Source: Excoecaria cochinchinensis
Lineage: Eukaryota; Streptophyta; Magnoliopsida; Malpighiales; Euphorbiaceae
NCBI GenBank assembly: GCA_947683425.1
Contig: CANTUQ010000073.1
Location: 14,427,001 to 14,491,000, forward strand
Reading direction: 5' to 3'
Length of the DNA stretch: 64,000 nt
Of this stretch, positions 13,744 to 25,311 are shown piece by piece. Made by a program: the position numbers and the translations under genes. The notes beneath the pieces are model-generated. The model saw nothing but the letters and a program-made list of their open reading frames with translations. It did no database searches and was not told the DNA's origin. Position 1 is the first letter of the stretch, and the number at the start of each line of letters is the position of its first letter.

Positions 13744-14080
13744 TAGGTGGCAGGTTCATTTTTGAGTCAGACATCTGCAGGTCGGCCACTGGAAGTCTAT
13801 AGTTGGAGTTATTTTGTCTTCCGCTGTATTTTTATATATGGAGCTTGATTTTGGAAATGTAATTTTGTAATGAACGATTTTGTATGTGTATATGTTTATC
13901 TTTTACAAATCCCTTTTGTAAAAACTATATGGTTATATATATGGATTTGTTATCTTTTGATTAAATGTATTTGTTTTCTTAACTTATTCGAGTATATGTA
14001 TATGTATTTGAGTTTGTATATGAGTTTGTGCACGTGGCACCCCGATATCCTTCCAACGGGGGTAACGGGGTGTTATAGCT

Positions 14081-14092
14081 TGGTATCAGAGC
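14081..14092 (+). promoter_or_regulatory. primer binding site of B (initiator tRNA-Met)
   Basis: TGGTATCAGAGC, three bases after the LTR end. It is complementary to the 3' end of plant initiator tRNA-Met and is the usual PBS of chromoviruses. Confidence 0.93.
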
Positions 14093-14202
14093 ACCGGTTT
14101 AGTCGGTTCTGGTTCTATGTGATTGGTTGAGTATAGAGTCTTTACATGAGCATTTGTCTAGAGTCGTGGCTTAATGTAGATGTTGTTTGGTGTAATGTCT
14201 AG

Positions 14203-15379
14203 ATGGAGTCGGATCCAAGTGAGTATATGGGCGACACGATGGAAAGTGTTAATCTGGTTGGTCAGGATAGGCCTGCACGTGAGCGTGCACCAGTAGAAGG
14301 TCAGGGTTTCGATCCGGCATTGGTACAAGGTTTACTACAAGTGGTAGACAGATTGAATGCTCCTAAGGCTCCTTTTGAGCTTATAAGGAAAAGGGGAGCA
14401 GAAGAATTTCATGGAACCTCTTTGGACGAATCGGATATGGCGAAATTCTAGTTGAAGAGAACTGATCGGATTCTACAAGAGATAGCTTGCCCTCCGCATC
14501 AACGAGTTACTTGTGCTGTATCGCTTTTGCAAGGATCAGCATATGATTAGTGGAACCTTGTGCTTATCAATTCCCAAAGACAAGCTGAATTGACATGAGA
14601 GTTCTTCGTGAAAGAATTTGAGCAGAAATATGTGACCAAGGCCAACTGAGAGGCAAAGTGGATTGAATTTATCAATTTGAAATAGAGGAACTTATCGATC
14701 AGCGACTATGAGAAAGAGTTTAGCCGATTGACCAAGCATGTGCTCGAACCGCTGTTGACGGAAGACCTTAAGTGCCAGCATTTTCAGGGTGGGTTAAGAG
14801 AAGTCATTAGAGGTCCATTGTCAGCAATGGCAGTTATGCATTCGGTTGGATACTATCAGTTAGTGGCTGCAGTGATTAAGTTGGAAGAATTCGAGATGGC
14901 GAAGCAAAGAATAGAACAGAAGAGGAGAGCACCGGATGGTGGAGTTGCTAGTAATAAGAAATCCAAAGGTGTCTCGATCGGACAAGGAACTAGAGGGACT
15001 GTTCAAGTGCCTTCTGAGGTGGGAAGTGTAGCACTGCCCGCGAGTAGAGGAAATAGAGCACAGGAGTGTGAGCATTGCCAAAGGTACCATTAGGGTACAT
15101 GCCGCAAGATCACTGGAGCATGCTTCAAGTGCGGAAGTATGGAGCATCGGTTTGCTAATTGCCCCGATTGATGAGAGAATAAGAGCCAACAAGAGAGTAA
15201 AGCGGGTGGAGGTAGATCGAATGCAATAAGAAGTACTCGGGACAGAAATAGAGCTCCTCAAGCGCCATCGAAAATGGTGCAGCGACCTAGTACTACGGGA
15301 GAATATGCTCCAGCTAGAGTCTATGTGATGATAAGAAATGATACTCTAGAGCCCGCAGGTCCTTCTGGTAAGTGTTAAT
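14203..15379 (+). pseudogene. gag of element B (in-frame stops)
   Basis: One reading frame starting MESDPSEYMGDTMESVN, close to the gag start of J and of K. It shows the capsid-type segments NAPKAPFELIRKRGAEEFHG, CAVSLLQGSAYD, YVTKAN, SDYEKEFSRLTKH and CQHFQGGLREVI, then zinc-knuckle relics (CEHCQRYH, a stop, GTC) and an intact knuckle CFKCGSMEHRFANC (C-x2-C-x4-H-x4-C). Stops occur after MAKF (14449), within the capsid part, at 15091 and as a tandem pair near 15170. After LEPAGPSGKC the sequence jumps to the NFEDEI-type 3' end, so all of pol is deleted. J shows the intact arrangement. Confidence 0.85.
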
Positions 15380-15471
15380 TTGTTGAGTTTTCATATGAGT
15401 TCGGTTTTGGTATTTGGGATGTAAGTGGTTAGTGGAAAAATTTCGAGGACGAAATTTCTTGAGGAGAGAGT
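15380..15471 (+). promoter_or_regulatory. pre-PPT palindrome and polypurine tract of B
   Basis: AAATTTCGAGGACGAAATTT at 15438-15457 is an inverted repeat (8-bp arms, AGGA centre) that also encodes NFEDEI-like residues. Then comes GAGGAGAGAGT at 15461-15471, directly before the LTR. The same pair is found in J and K. Confidence 0.8.
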
Positions 15472-16233
15472 TGTCACATCCCAAATATGGCCTAGTAGAA
15501 TTTCATGTGTAATTGAATTATTAAAAGGGTATTTTGGTAATTTATGCAAGTGGATTAAGGACTTAATTGAAGAGTATTTAAAGTAATTAAAGAAAGAATT
15601 TTTATTAGTGATCAATTGGTAATTTATAAGGATTTATAAGGGAATTTACAAGGACTTGAAGCAAAAGTCAAGAAAGATGAAATAAAGGTCCAATAGTAGA
15701 GTAAGAAGTGGCTTTAGTAGGTGAGTGCATTAATGGGAATTTGAAAGGAAGAAGAGAGAGGGAGAGCAAGATTTGGATTGCTTCCCGTGAAAGCCAGCAG
15801 CTCCTCTCCTTGCACTCTCACGTTTTCTCTCTCTCACTTTCTCTTCTCCATTTTCTGCTCTCAAGTTTTGCATGTGGGTGTTCCTCAAGAGTTGAGCTAG
15901 GGTTTGTGATCAAGAGTTGTCCAAGAGGTAAGTTGCAGTTGTTTAGTGCCTTGATTCTCCATCTTCTTCTCAATTTGGGTCTTCTGGTTATATGGTTTTG
16001 GATTGCATGGGTTAATTGGGTTTTATTTTGATTGGATTTGTGCAAGAATCTGAAGAGAGGAGGAAGGATAAAGGAAAAGGGAAGGTTGTAGCTTGAAGAC
16101 AGTGGATTTTTGAATCTCCATTACCAGGTTTGGGAGCTTGTGTTTAGCTATGTATATTTGGAAATGTTGTCCATGGCTTTCGGATCCTTGTGTGTTATGC
16201 AAATACCTATTATTTGTGTGCCTTGTTACATAT

Positions 16234-17955
16234 AAATGTATGTGTTCAAAAATATGTGTATATGATTTGAGATATAACAATTATAAGAATTTGCATGTTA
16301 ATTCTTGAAGAGTTTTGAACATGAACATGAGAGGGAATACTTGGTTTGAGAATCTCTGTAAATGCTATTTTAATGTGTAATGATATTGGTTGATTTGTGT
16401 TATTATGGTTGTAAATGTGTCTTGGAAGCTCTGGAGGTACGCTCTTACATGAAATTGCATGACATATGGGTTTGGGTGAAGTTGAATTTTGATTTCCTTC
16501 AAATTCTATTTCTGTGTTTCTGGAGATCGAGGAGAATCGATCCTGTCGCGAGCGCGACAAAACCGGCTCTTCTCCTTCTCGCGGTGGATTTTCGCTCAGC
16601 AGTCGTGAAGATGGCTTTGTGGTGGGAAGATCACCAATCGTGAGCGAGGATCACGATTCGTGCCCCTCTTCCCTTGGCGTCACGAATCGTGAGGGAGGAT
16701 CACGACTCGTGACCGCCCCTTTCCTGCGAGGCGGGACACGTTGGCGTCACGAGTCATGAGTGAGGATCATGACTTGTGACTTCCTCTTCCTGCAATGAGA
16801 TGGCCTCACAAGTCGTGAGGGAGGATCACGACTCATGACCGCCCTTTCCCTGCGAGGCACTAGCATCACGAGTCGTGAAAGCATGTGCGACTCGTGACTG
16901 GCCTCTCTTCCCTGGCTACTGTCGCGAGCGCGACTTCTTGTCGTGAGCGCGACGGTGAGTCTTTTCTGCCCTGTTTCGAAAATGAATTTCACAGTTCTTT
17001 TTACATGGGATTTTCATTACATGACACATGATTTGTCTTATATGGCCTATTAATTGATAAATTATATGTTCTTAGTTAGATTTGTAAATGTATGTGTTCA
17101 TAAATATGTGTATATGATTTGAGATATAAGAATTATAAGACTTTGCATGTTAATTCTTAAAGAGTTTTGAACATGAACATGAGAGGGAATGCTGGGTTTG
17201 AGAATCTCTGTAAATGCTATTTTGATGTGTAATGATATTGGTTGATTTCTGTTATTATGGTTGTAAATGTGTTTTGGAAGCTCTGGAGGTACGTTCTTAC
17301 ATGAAATTGCATGACATATGGGTTTGGGTGAAGTTGGGTTTTGATTTCCTTCAAATTTTGTTTCTGTGTTTCTGGAGATCGAGGAGAATCGACCGTGTCG
17401 CGAGTGCGACGTTCATCGCGAGGGCGACAGAACTGGCTCTTCTCCTTCTCGCGGTGGATTTTCGCTCAGCAGTCGTGAAGATGGCTTTGTGGTGGGAAGG
17501 TCACGAGTTGTGAGCGAGGATCACGACTCGTGCCACTCTTCCCTTGGCGTCATGAGTCGTGAGGGAGGATCACGACTCATGACCACCCCTTTCCTGCGAG
17601 GCGGGACGTGTTGGCGTCATGAGTCGTGAATGAGGATCACGACTTGTGACTTCCTCTTCCTGCCATGAGATGGCCTCACGAGTCGTGAGGGAGGATCATG
17701 ACTCGTGACCACCCTTTCCCTGCGAGGTGCTAGCATCACGAGTCGCGACAGCATGTGCGACTCTTGACTGGCCTCTCTTCCCTGACTACTTCGCGAGCAC
17801 GACTTCTTGTCGCGAGCGCGACAGTGAGTCTTTTCTGCCCTGTTTCAAAAATGAATTTCAGAGTTCTTTTTACATGGGATTTTCATTACATGACACATGA
17901 TTTGTCTTATATGGCCTATTAATTGATAAATTATATGTTCTTAATTAGATTTGTA
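16234..17955 (+). repeat. tandem duplication of about 0.86 kb within the 3' LTR of B
   Basis: Copy 1 about 16234-17085, copy 2 about 17086-17955. Both begin AAATGTATGTGTTCA and end TTAGATTTGTA. The 5' LTR has a single copy (from 12134). The second copy has an extra TCGCGA-type segment near 17400-17425 that is lacking in copy 1. Confidence 0.88.
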
Positions 17956-20318
17956 CATGATTTATATGTCTTTATCTTGATTAAATACACATGTATACAT
18001 AAAATAACATGATTATATGTGATTTATCCTCTGTTATATGATAATTATTTTAGATCATGATTGAGTTGTTATTTGAGCCTGGTAGTCAGAGTTAGTGGAT
18101 GGATAAGCGCTTATCAAGGGTCAGGGTGTGAGTGCAGCTGCCATATGTTATTTGTTACTTGCAGGCCTCGTTTAGGTCTTTGATTCGGGCCCCGTTTGGG
18201 TCATATAAGATGTTTGAGGCCTCGATCTCCGGTATACTTTTTGGTATACATGATTATAAAAATATTTTGAGACCCATGTCTCCATAAGCTTGGGATACTG
18301 TGTCCTATCAGTATCATTAGTACTCGTATCCACTAGTTAGCGAGTAATCAGGCTATTACTTGAGGTGATTATACGAGTTTGATATAAGAAGTCGTTATGT
18401 ATATGAAATGAATATATGTTACATGTATGTGTATATGCGTTATGACATGATGAAATGTAATACTTGTATACAAATATGAATGGTTATATGATTATATTCT
18501 TGTTGATACATAAATATTGACTAGTTGGATATGAATGGTTACTTTTTGATATACTTGTATGATGAATACTTGTTATAAGCCTGAGTAGTATATGTTTATA
18601 TGCTTTTGTTATTATTAAGCTTATATATATGTCTATTGCAGTAATATGTACATGCATGTGTTGTTCCTCCCCACTAAGCGTTATCGCTTAGCACGGGCTC
18701 TTTTCCCGTGTAGGTGGTAGGTTCATTTTGGTGTCAGACATCTGCAGGTCGGCCACTAGATGTAACACCCCGAATACACCCTAGTCGGATTAGGATAAGT
18801 TTAGGGTGTAACGGAAACCGAATGTTGTCGAAATAGGGAAGGAAGTGTTAAAAAGGACACAGCCGTCATTAATTCGAATGTTTCGGCAAGTTTCGGTAAA
18901 TTGGATAGTTATATCATCGTGCCTTAAATGACGTGAAAAGAATTATTTTGGTGATTAAAAATGTCTAATTGGACGATGGAAGTGATTAATTGTAGTAAAG
19001 AACGTGACTGGTTTTATTTGTATAAGGTAGGGGTATTTTGGTCATTTTGTAATTAGGGATTAAATTGAATGAATTAATTACATTATGTGGGCCACTATAT
19101 GAAATAGAAAAGTGTTATGCCAATTGAAGAAAAAGAGGTGAGTTAAGGGGTTAAAAGATAAAGATGGGCATAAAAATCTTTATGGGACCAATAGAAAGGT
19201 GACATGTGGCATTTGGAGGATAAAGATGGATTGATGGCTTTAATTCAGCCTTTGACTAATCTAGGGCCAAGGATGGACGGGAAAATGAAAAGGAAAAGAA
19301 AAGAGAGAGGACTCCTCTCCCCTTCCTCACGCCAATTCAAGCAATTCAAGCCCAAGGTGGATTTGTTCAAGCTTCAAGGAATTAGATGCAAGATTTGGGT
19401 TAGGAAAAGGTAAGTGGTTGGTTTGTCCCTCTTCCTCTCCTCTTCTCCTTAAAGATAAGTAAGAGTATGTGTAACCCTCCCCTGTTTTGCATATTTTCGG
19501 TGTTTTTTCTCCTGAAACGCACCCGAACTCACCGGAACTTTTTGGAACTTATCCGACACATGTTTAGAGTTTTGTAAAGCATAATTAAATGGTTACAACT
19601 TAGGAATACAAATGACTAGGGTTTTGAATAAGAATTTGGACTAAGATATTTAAAGGTTTAATGAGTCGAACACTTTCGAATTCATCCAACCTTGACATAA
19701 TTATAGTATATTAGGAGATTTGAAGCGAAATTCTACAATCTTTACTTTGAACTTATAGAACTACGGGGTTCTGATTCCCAATTCTTTGGGATACATAGGA
19801 AGCTTGGAATGTCCTTCCAAGTCCGAACCAAAGTATAGAAATTTATTCGGACATAAAAGATAATATATCAGCTGAACTCGGTTAATGTCTTGGTGCTTGT
19901 TAGAAATAAATGTGACATGTATGAGAAGATTTATAAACGTTATTGAGCTATTAATGATTTAAGTCTCATGTAGGCTTATTTATGGTTTAAAATTGGTATA
20001 TGACATTAAGTTTGAATTAAATGATTGTTAATTTGTATATGATATTAAGTTTGAAGTAAATGATTGTTTTAGGCGCATCATAAACTGAAAATGAAATGAA
20101 TCTTTCGTATCTCAAAAGGTATTTATATAACTGTCTAAATAATGAATGATTCTAAATAACTTGAATAGTCTGAGATACTTATGTTGAAGTTCTCGATTTT
20201 AATGCATGATGTTGGGAGAGTAATGTTTATGAAATTATTTAGAGACATTATAAGAATAAATAGGTTTTTATGTGAAGTTCATTTAATTAAGAATAACAGG
20301 AGTGGGATGCTTGACTCT

Positions 20319-20369
20319 GTCGCGAGCGCGACAGAGGCCATCTAGTTGTCTGTCGCGAGCGCGACTCTT
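20319..20369 (+). repeat. TCGCGA palindromes in LTR C
   Basis: Two copies of CTGTCGCGAGCGCGACAGAG-like sequence. The same motif occurs many times in the unrelated LTRs of J and K. Confidence 0.85.
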
Positions 20370-20710
20370 TCCTATACTATAAATGTATGTTGTTTGAGCT
20401 TTTGGACCTGAGTTTTGACTTGTGATTTACATATGACATATTGTATAAACTAAGATATGATATACCAGGTAAACTACAGTTGAAATAAATTGTTAAGCAA
20501 GTATTAAAAATTAAAAATGTAATTGCAATTAAAGCTTACGGTTTGTTATATTTTATATGAGCCATTGCTTTAGTTTATGAACAAATGATGCGTAGGATTG
20601 TTATATGACTATAATAAGTGTATGTATTTATGAAAAGTATGAAAATATAACATGTACGTCATTAAAGGAAACAAGTATGTGTTAGCCTACGTTAGTCGAG
20701 TCGTGGATAG

Positions 20711-20920
20711 TTAGGCATGCCTAATAGAGTCTCTGTAGCTGCAGCCTCTGTGATTTGGACCCTGATCAAGTCCCCCGATTGGATCTTCGTGATCCCTCTG
20801 TCTTGGATCTTGTTTAAGATCCCGTGTGGAAATGTTTTTGAAACAAAAAGAAAAGAATGATTTTGATACCTTCAGGTATCCATGCGTTAAAAAAGTATTG
20901 TTGGTACCTTCGGGTATCTA
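20711..20920 (+). other. cluster of small hairpins in LTR C
   Basis: In order: TTAGGCATGCCTAA (perfect palindrome, 20711), GGATC-TTCGT-GATCC, GGATC-TTGTTTAA-GATCC, GATACC-TTCA-GGTATC, and GGTACC-TTCG-GGTATC (G-U pair, UUCG loop). K and J have a like-ordered set with different but still complementary stems. Confidence 0.8.
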
Positions 20921-21326
20921 TGTGTTACTCGTTATCCACCCCTTTGACTTAGCAGGCATTAAATGAACAAGAATATGTGAATCAAACAATAAGATATGAA
21001 TTGATGAATATATATACATATATAAAGACTTGTATGAAAGTATGTATTTTGTCATTGCAATCTAAATGCCTTGTTGATTGGATAATACATGATAAGGCAT
21101 CTGTTAAGCAGGATGTGTGAAAGAAATTATGGAAACCGAAAGGAATGTGAATAAGTGAACAAAGTGACATGTATAAGATGTGAAAAAGGTGTGTTCTTGT
21201 ATAAGTAATTTGTTAACATTGATATGCAAAGTGAGTGGCTATTTTGACATTCTCCTTGAAAATATCTAATTTGTTATTCTTGATATGATTATATTTTCTA
21301 TATTATGCTTTTCTTTAAACTTAATT

Positions 21327-21408
21327 GACGGCCATTCTTAGTGGTTGTCCATATTTATGTGTTTCCCACTAAGCTTTATGCTTAGCACGGATTTTCTTTT
21401 AATCCGTG
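21327..21408 (+). other. triple hairpin near the end of LTR C
   Basis: Hairpin a (21327-21349): GACGGCCATT, loop CTT, AGTGGTTGTC, ten pairs including three G-U. Hairpin b (21369-21385): CTAAGC, loop TTTAT, GCTTAG. Hairpin c (21386-21408): CACGGATT, loop TTCTTTT, AATCCGTG. B and K have GGG with CCC in c; here GGATT pairs with AATCC, a paired change. Confidence 0.88.
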
Positions 21409-22055
21409 TAGGTACTATTGATCGGGTCTTTTGAGAGTCTTTCCGCAGCAATCCAGGCCAATGCAAGCTTATGAAGAGTAGGATTTGTATAGTCTTTAGA
21501 ATGTATGCAAGATTTGTAATTTTAAATTATAAGTTTTGTAAAAGTGATATTGGTTATGTAAAAGATCTATCTATAGTAAATTCTAAAGAAGTTTACTTTA
21601 TAATGTGAATGTATAATGAATTTATAGTTAACTATAATGTGTTTTTGAAAATGAAAGAAATTTTATAACTCATATTTTTACATGTTTGTTAGGTAATGCC
21701 CTTGACCGTCGTCGTGAACCACCGGTTCACGGTATGGTTTACTACGTACGGGTAAGGGGTGTTACACTAGAAGTCTATAGTTGGAGTTATTTTGTCTTCC
21801 GCTGTATTTTTGTATATGGAGCTTGATTTTGGAAATGCAATTTTGTAATGAACGATTTTTTATATGTATATGTTTATCTTTTACAAATCCCTTTTGTAAA
21901 AACTATATGGTTATATATATGGATTTATTATCTTTTGATTAAATGTATTTGTTTTCTTAACTTATTTGAGTATATGTATATGTATTTGAGTTTGTATATG
22001 AGTTTGTGCATGTGGCGCCCTGGTATCCTTCCAACGGGGGTAACGGGGTGTTACA

Positions 22056-22976
22056 GCGCGTGCGGGCCATGCCCGTGCGGGAGCGGCATGCGCCCGCAGG
22101 CGTGGCGCTCGCCCGCTTGGCGACGCACGCCCGCAGGGGCGCACGTCGCTAGGGGTGATGCGCGCCCCCCAGGCGCATGTCGCCTGGGGAGACGCACGCC
22201 CATAGGGGCACACGTTGCCTTTGTCCACCCACAGGCATTCTTGCCCTTTCGTGCTGTCATTTTCACCTGCATTTTCTTGGTCAATTTTTCCCAGTCTGAT
22301 ACATTTGTTTCATGTTTTAATGATATTTTTGGTTACTGAGTTGAAAAAAGGGCATTTTGTCTCTTCCCATTTTGGTGCAAGACAGGGAAACAAAGGGCTC
22401 ATTCTGTTTTCATTTGAGGAGGAGCTAAAATTTTGATAAGCAAAAAAAAGGGGGTTTTCTCTCAACTGGAAAAAAGCAGACGTGGGTTTTTTGAAGAAAG
22501 TCTTTAGGATTTTCAAGTTTCTAACTTTTCTCTTCTTCTTTTTCTTTCGAATATTTTTCATTCGGGGATTGATTTAAGGAAGGAAAATCAATTTCCTTTG
22601 TCTCGGATTACCCTACCAAAAATATTTTCTTGAGCTCATTTATTTAAAAGCACAGATTTTTATATTTTCTTTGGGTGTTTATCACTGTAAATTCGGCGAG
22701 GAGGACGGATCAAGACATCATTTTCTTCGATCTATAAATTCTGAGGGTAAACATTTTTGGACCCCTCTCTTTTATTTTTGTATATCATTTATTGTTGTTA
22801 ATATTATTATTTTCATGTTGTTATTATCATGTCTATCATTTATTTCTAGCATTTTAATATGATTATTATTATCGTTGATTTGTTATTTGTTGTTCTAATT
22901 TGACTTCTTCGTGATGCCTGTTGCTATTATTATTATTGTTGTTAATTTGATACTATTGTTGTTATCATGCATTTGC

Positions 22977-23071
<95 letters not shown>

Positions 23072-23297
23072 CGCATCTACTACTACTACTGTTATTATTA
23101 TTAATATTATCATTATACCATGGTTACTCTACTACTATTATTATTGTTATTATTGTTATTATCATTATTATTATTATTACTGTTAGAATTATTATTATTT
23201 TATGTTATTGTTATTATTAGTGTTATTACTTTATGTTTATTTTATATTACCATTATCGTTGTTATTATTTTTGTTGTGCTGTGATATTATTATTGTT

Positions 23298-23330
<33 letters not shown>

Positions 23331-24553
23331 ATCATAGTTTTATTATTGTTATTGCTATTGCTTTGATATTAACTTTTAGTATTATTATTAGGCTTTTGCA
23401 TGACTTATTTTTAGTTCTCTTTGCATGAAAGTCATTTGTATGTTGCATTAACGTGTCCTATATTTATTTTGTCTTTACTTGATTAATTTTGTTTAGAATT
23501 ATTACTAATATTTTTAATATTATTTTTTCTGTCTGAGATTTAATTTGAGTCGCATTGTGTGAGCATTTCCATGACCTCCCGGGTGGGTCACAATGCGTAG
23601 GAGACCGCATTATTCGGTGAGACCTTTCCTATTCCCTCTCCTTGTGTTATATTTGTTCACAAGTAAATATTTTATTTATGCACGAGTGAGATAAAAAATC
23701 ACAAAAATACTTTTATAATTAAATTAGAATTTTTACTAATAAAATTGGGACCAATGTCCCTCATTTTAGCTGAGCAATGTAAAATGTCACAATAAAACGA
23801 AGAGTTAATTTTCTCCAAAATGGGATCACTCATCCTGGTTTTCCAACTAACGATCAGCACAATTCTTCGAGCCCTCTTTAAATAAGCGCGAATGAACCAT
23901 TGTTCCTAAACCAAACAAATGTCCTGATTTATGTATGTTTTTCTTACATTTGACTTCATTTGTTTATTTTAAATTTATATTCATATATTTCCCTTCGGGC
24001 CCTTGTAATTAATTTTGGGGCAACATTATTTAATTTCCATTTGGGATTGTATTCCGTCCCAATTCACATTTTTAATCTTCTTTTATTAGGGTTGTATTCC
24101 GCTCCAATTTTCCTTGTAATTGTGTGCTTGATGTGTTTACTGCTTTCCTTTATTACTTTATTTATTGCTTTCTTTATTGCTTTTGAGTGCTTGTAGTGCG
24201 CTTTAATTACATATATAAATCGTGTGAGATAAGAGGTAGAATTTTAGGAAATTAAAGACTCATTTATAATTAACCAAAACATAAATAAGAGTGAAGTCCT
24301 GAACACCAATCTCTGGTTTAGACCAATAGAGGTTAGAGACCTTTCCCAATTTCTTGTAAATTGGGTGGCGACTCCAAAATACCTCAAAGGTGCCTAAAAG
24401 CGTCGTGAGGCTAGATGATCCTTTCCAATGCTCTATTAGGAAGGTGGCATCCAAAATGTCTCATGCCACCCAAGATTAAAAGATACGAACCAATCCCTCG
24501 AGCCCTAAAAGCAGGTTCAATGAGGGCCTTTGCTAAGTTCGGCGCACGTCACA
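22056..24553 (+). repeat. LTR of element A, second part
   Basis: Continues from 11374; net LTR length about 2.73 kb. It opens with the GC-rich block (22056-22245), then (ATT)n at 22977-23065, GGGACCAATGTCC (about 23747), GGGATTGTATTCCGTCCC (24043-24060), and hairpin modules at 24328-24455 (CCCAATTT-CTTGT-AAATTGGG). It ends CGCACGTCACA. Small ORFs over the GC block are shadows. Confidence 0.88.
22977..23065 (+). repeat. (ATT)n microsatellite inside LTR A
   Basis: About 29 ATT triplets, followed by further imperfect ATT/GTT runs to about 23350, including a (GTT)n stretch near 23300-23330. Confidence 0.95.
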
Positions 24554-24554
24554 G

Positions 24555-24573
24555 TGGCGACTCCACTGGGGAC
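24555..24573 (+). promoter_or_regulatory. primer binding site of A
   Basis: TGGCGACTCCACTGGGGAC, one base after the LTR end. This is the PBS type associated with Ogre/Tat elements, generally ascribed to tRNA-Arg; I assign the tRNA from memory of the family. Confidence 0.85.
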
Positions 24574-25311
24574 TATTTGTGACTTTGCTCTGAAAGTATT
24601 TTAAAATATATAATTGAGTTTTTAAAACCTAAAATTCTATCACTTCTCGAAACTTGCATTGTATATATTAGAGCCTTAGAATTATGTTAGTTGGTCCCCT
24701 ATCTTACGCCGGTGCATTCCTAAAGCACGGCCCTACTTTTACTCATTGTAGGGAAGTGTTAGGGATAGTCACCAGCCCAAGCCTCGTACTATTAAAAGTA
24801 TATCAAATGGAGACCCAATTAGTCACTATGCTCGTGATAAGCTAGACCCGTTGGCAGGGACCATGCTTGGGTAGCCCTAAAGTATCAGCACTATTGACCA
24901 AAGCCCATGTAATGACAAGTAGAAACTTTCACTAGGTGATATGCTCCTTAATACGATGCTTGTGATATGGGCTGTTTCATATCGAACAAAATCAAACGAA
25001 TTAAGTGGTTTCTTATCAAAGGCTTCCATGCCCCGGTAGGCCCATCTTGATAAGATTGAAATGTTTGAATACGTAATGGCCAAAACTCATACGAATGCAC
25101 ATTAGATGAGAGATGTTATGCTGCCAATTTTTCACCGTGCACTACGCACGTTCATAGGGTCCCCTGTTGAGCCATGGACTAAGCCCACCTAGGGAAGAGA
25201 CCGCATTACCCCGTGTGTGGGAGAAATAAGGTTGGGAGGATCTGTTTGCTTGCATGTGATTGTAGATACTGCACTAACACGACCATGCATCTTTAATGCT
25301 ATCCATGCATC
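24574..25311 (+). other. untranslated leader of element A
   Basis: No ORF with support. The sequence is alignable with the leader of D (30318-31260), sharing for example TTGGCAGGGACCATGCTTGG, GGTGCATTCC/GGTGCGTTCC and AAGCCCACCTAGG. The conservation suggests a functional leader in the ancestor. Confidence 0.75.

Larger units (their letters stand above)
11375..14077 (+). repeat. 5' LTR of element B (2.70 kb)
   Basis: Starts TGTCACATCCC and ends GGGGTGTTATA (the final CA has become TA). It includes a CpG-rich palindrome cluster at 12430-12860 (TCACGACTCGTGA and similar), a conserved double hairpin at 13707-13743, and AT-rich flanks. The small ORFs at 11611-11934 and 12288-12563 recur at the same place in the 3' LTR copy, but are short and overlap CpG repeats, so I do not call them genes. 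Confidence 0.9.
18756..21771 (+). mobile_element. element C: solo LTR of a chromovirus-type element, with TSD
   Basis: LTR 18761-21766 (3006 bp) starts TGTAACACCCCG and ends GGGGTGTTACA, flanked by perfect CTAGA duplications (18756-18760 and 21767-21771). The uninterrupted target is seen at 13785-13800 in the other LTR of B. There is no internal region, PBS or second LTR, so it is a solo LTR left by LTR-LTR recombination. It contains a TCGCGA pair (20319-20369), a hairpin cluster (20711-20920) and the triple hairpin at 21327-21408. The 69-residue ORF at 19204-19413 has no recognisable domain and is not called a gene. Confidence 0.95.
11375..22055 (+). mobile_element. element B: gag-only chromovirus-type derivative
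   Basis: LTR 11375-14077, PBS for initiator tRNA-Met at 14081-14092, degraded gag 14203-15379, almost no pol, polypurine tract 15461-15471, LTR 15472-22055. The right LTR holds solo LTR C (18761-21766). Flanks GCACG and GCGCG fit a 5-bp TSD with one substitution. Internal length is only about 1.4 kb, so protease through integrase has been lost. It sits in the GC-rich block of A's LTR. Gag resembles that of J, placing it near Tekay/Del elements. Confidence 0.88.
15472..22055 (+). repeat. 3' LTR of element B (contains solo LTR C and a tandem duplication)
   Basis: Starts TGTCACATCCC and ends GGGGTGTTACA. Without C and one TSD copy it is about 3.57 kb, some 870 bp longer than the 5' LTR. The excess is explained by a tandem duplication: about 16234-17085 is repeated at about 17086-17955, each copy carrying its own palindrome cluster (about 16540-16960 and 17395-17830). 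The conserved double hairpin is at 18674-18710. Confidence 0.9.

Noticed and set aside
14081..14092. Partial tRNA-like sequence
   Set aside because: It is the primer binding site, only 12 bases complementary to initiator tRNA-Met; no tRNA gene is present.
18761..21766. DNA transposon with 11-bp terminal inverted repeats (TGTAACACCCC/GGGGTGTTACA)
   Set aside because: 5-bp TSD, TG..CA ends, 3-kb length and blocks shared with LTRs of J and K show it is a solo LTR.
22051..22284. GC-rich ORFs on both strands as possible host exons
   Set aside because: They fall in the GC-rich block of an LTR and have no recognisable domain; the same kind of block is in all sister LTRs.
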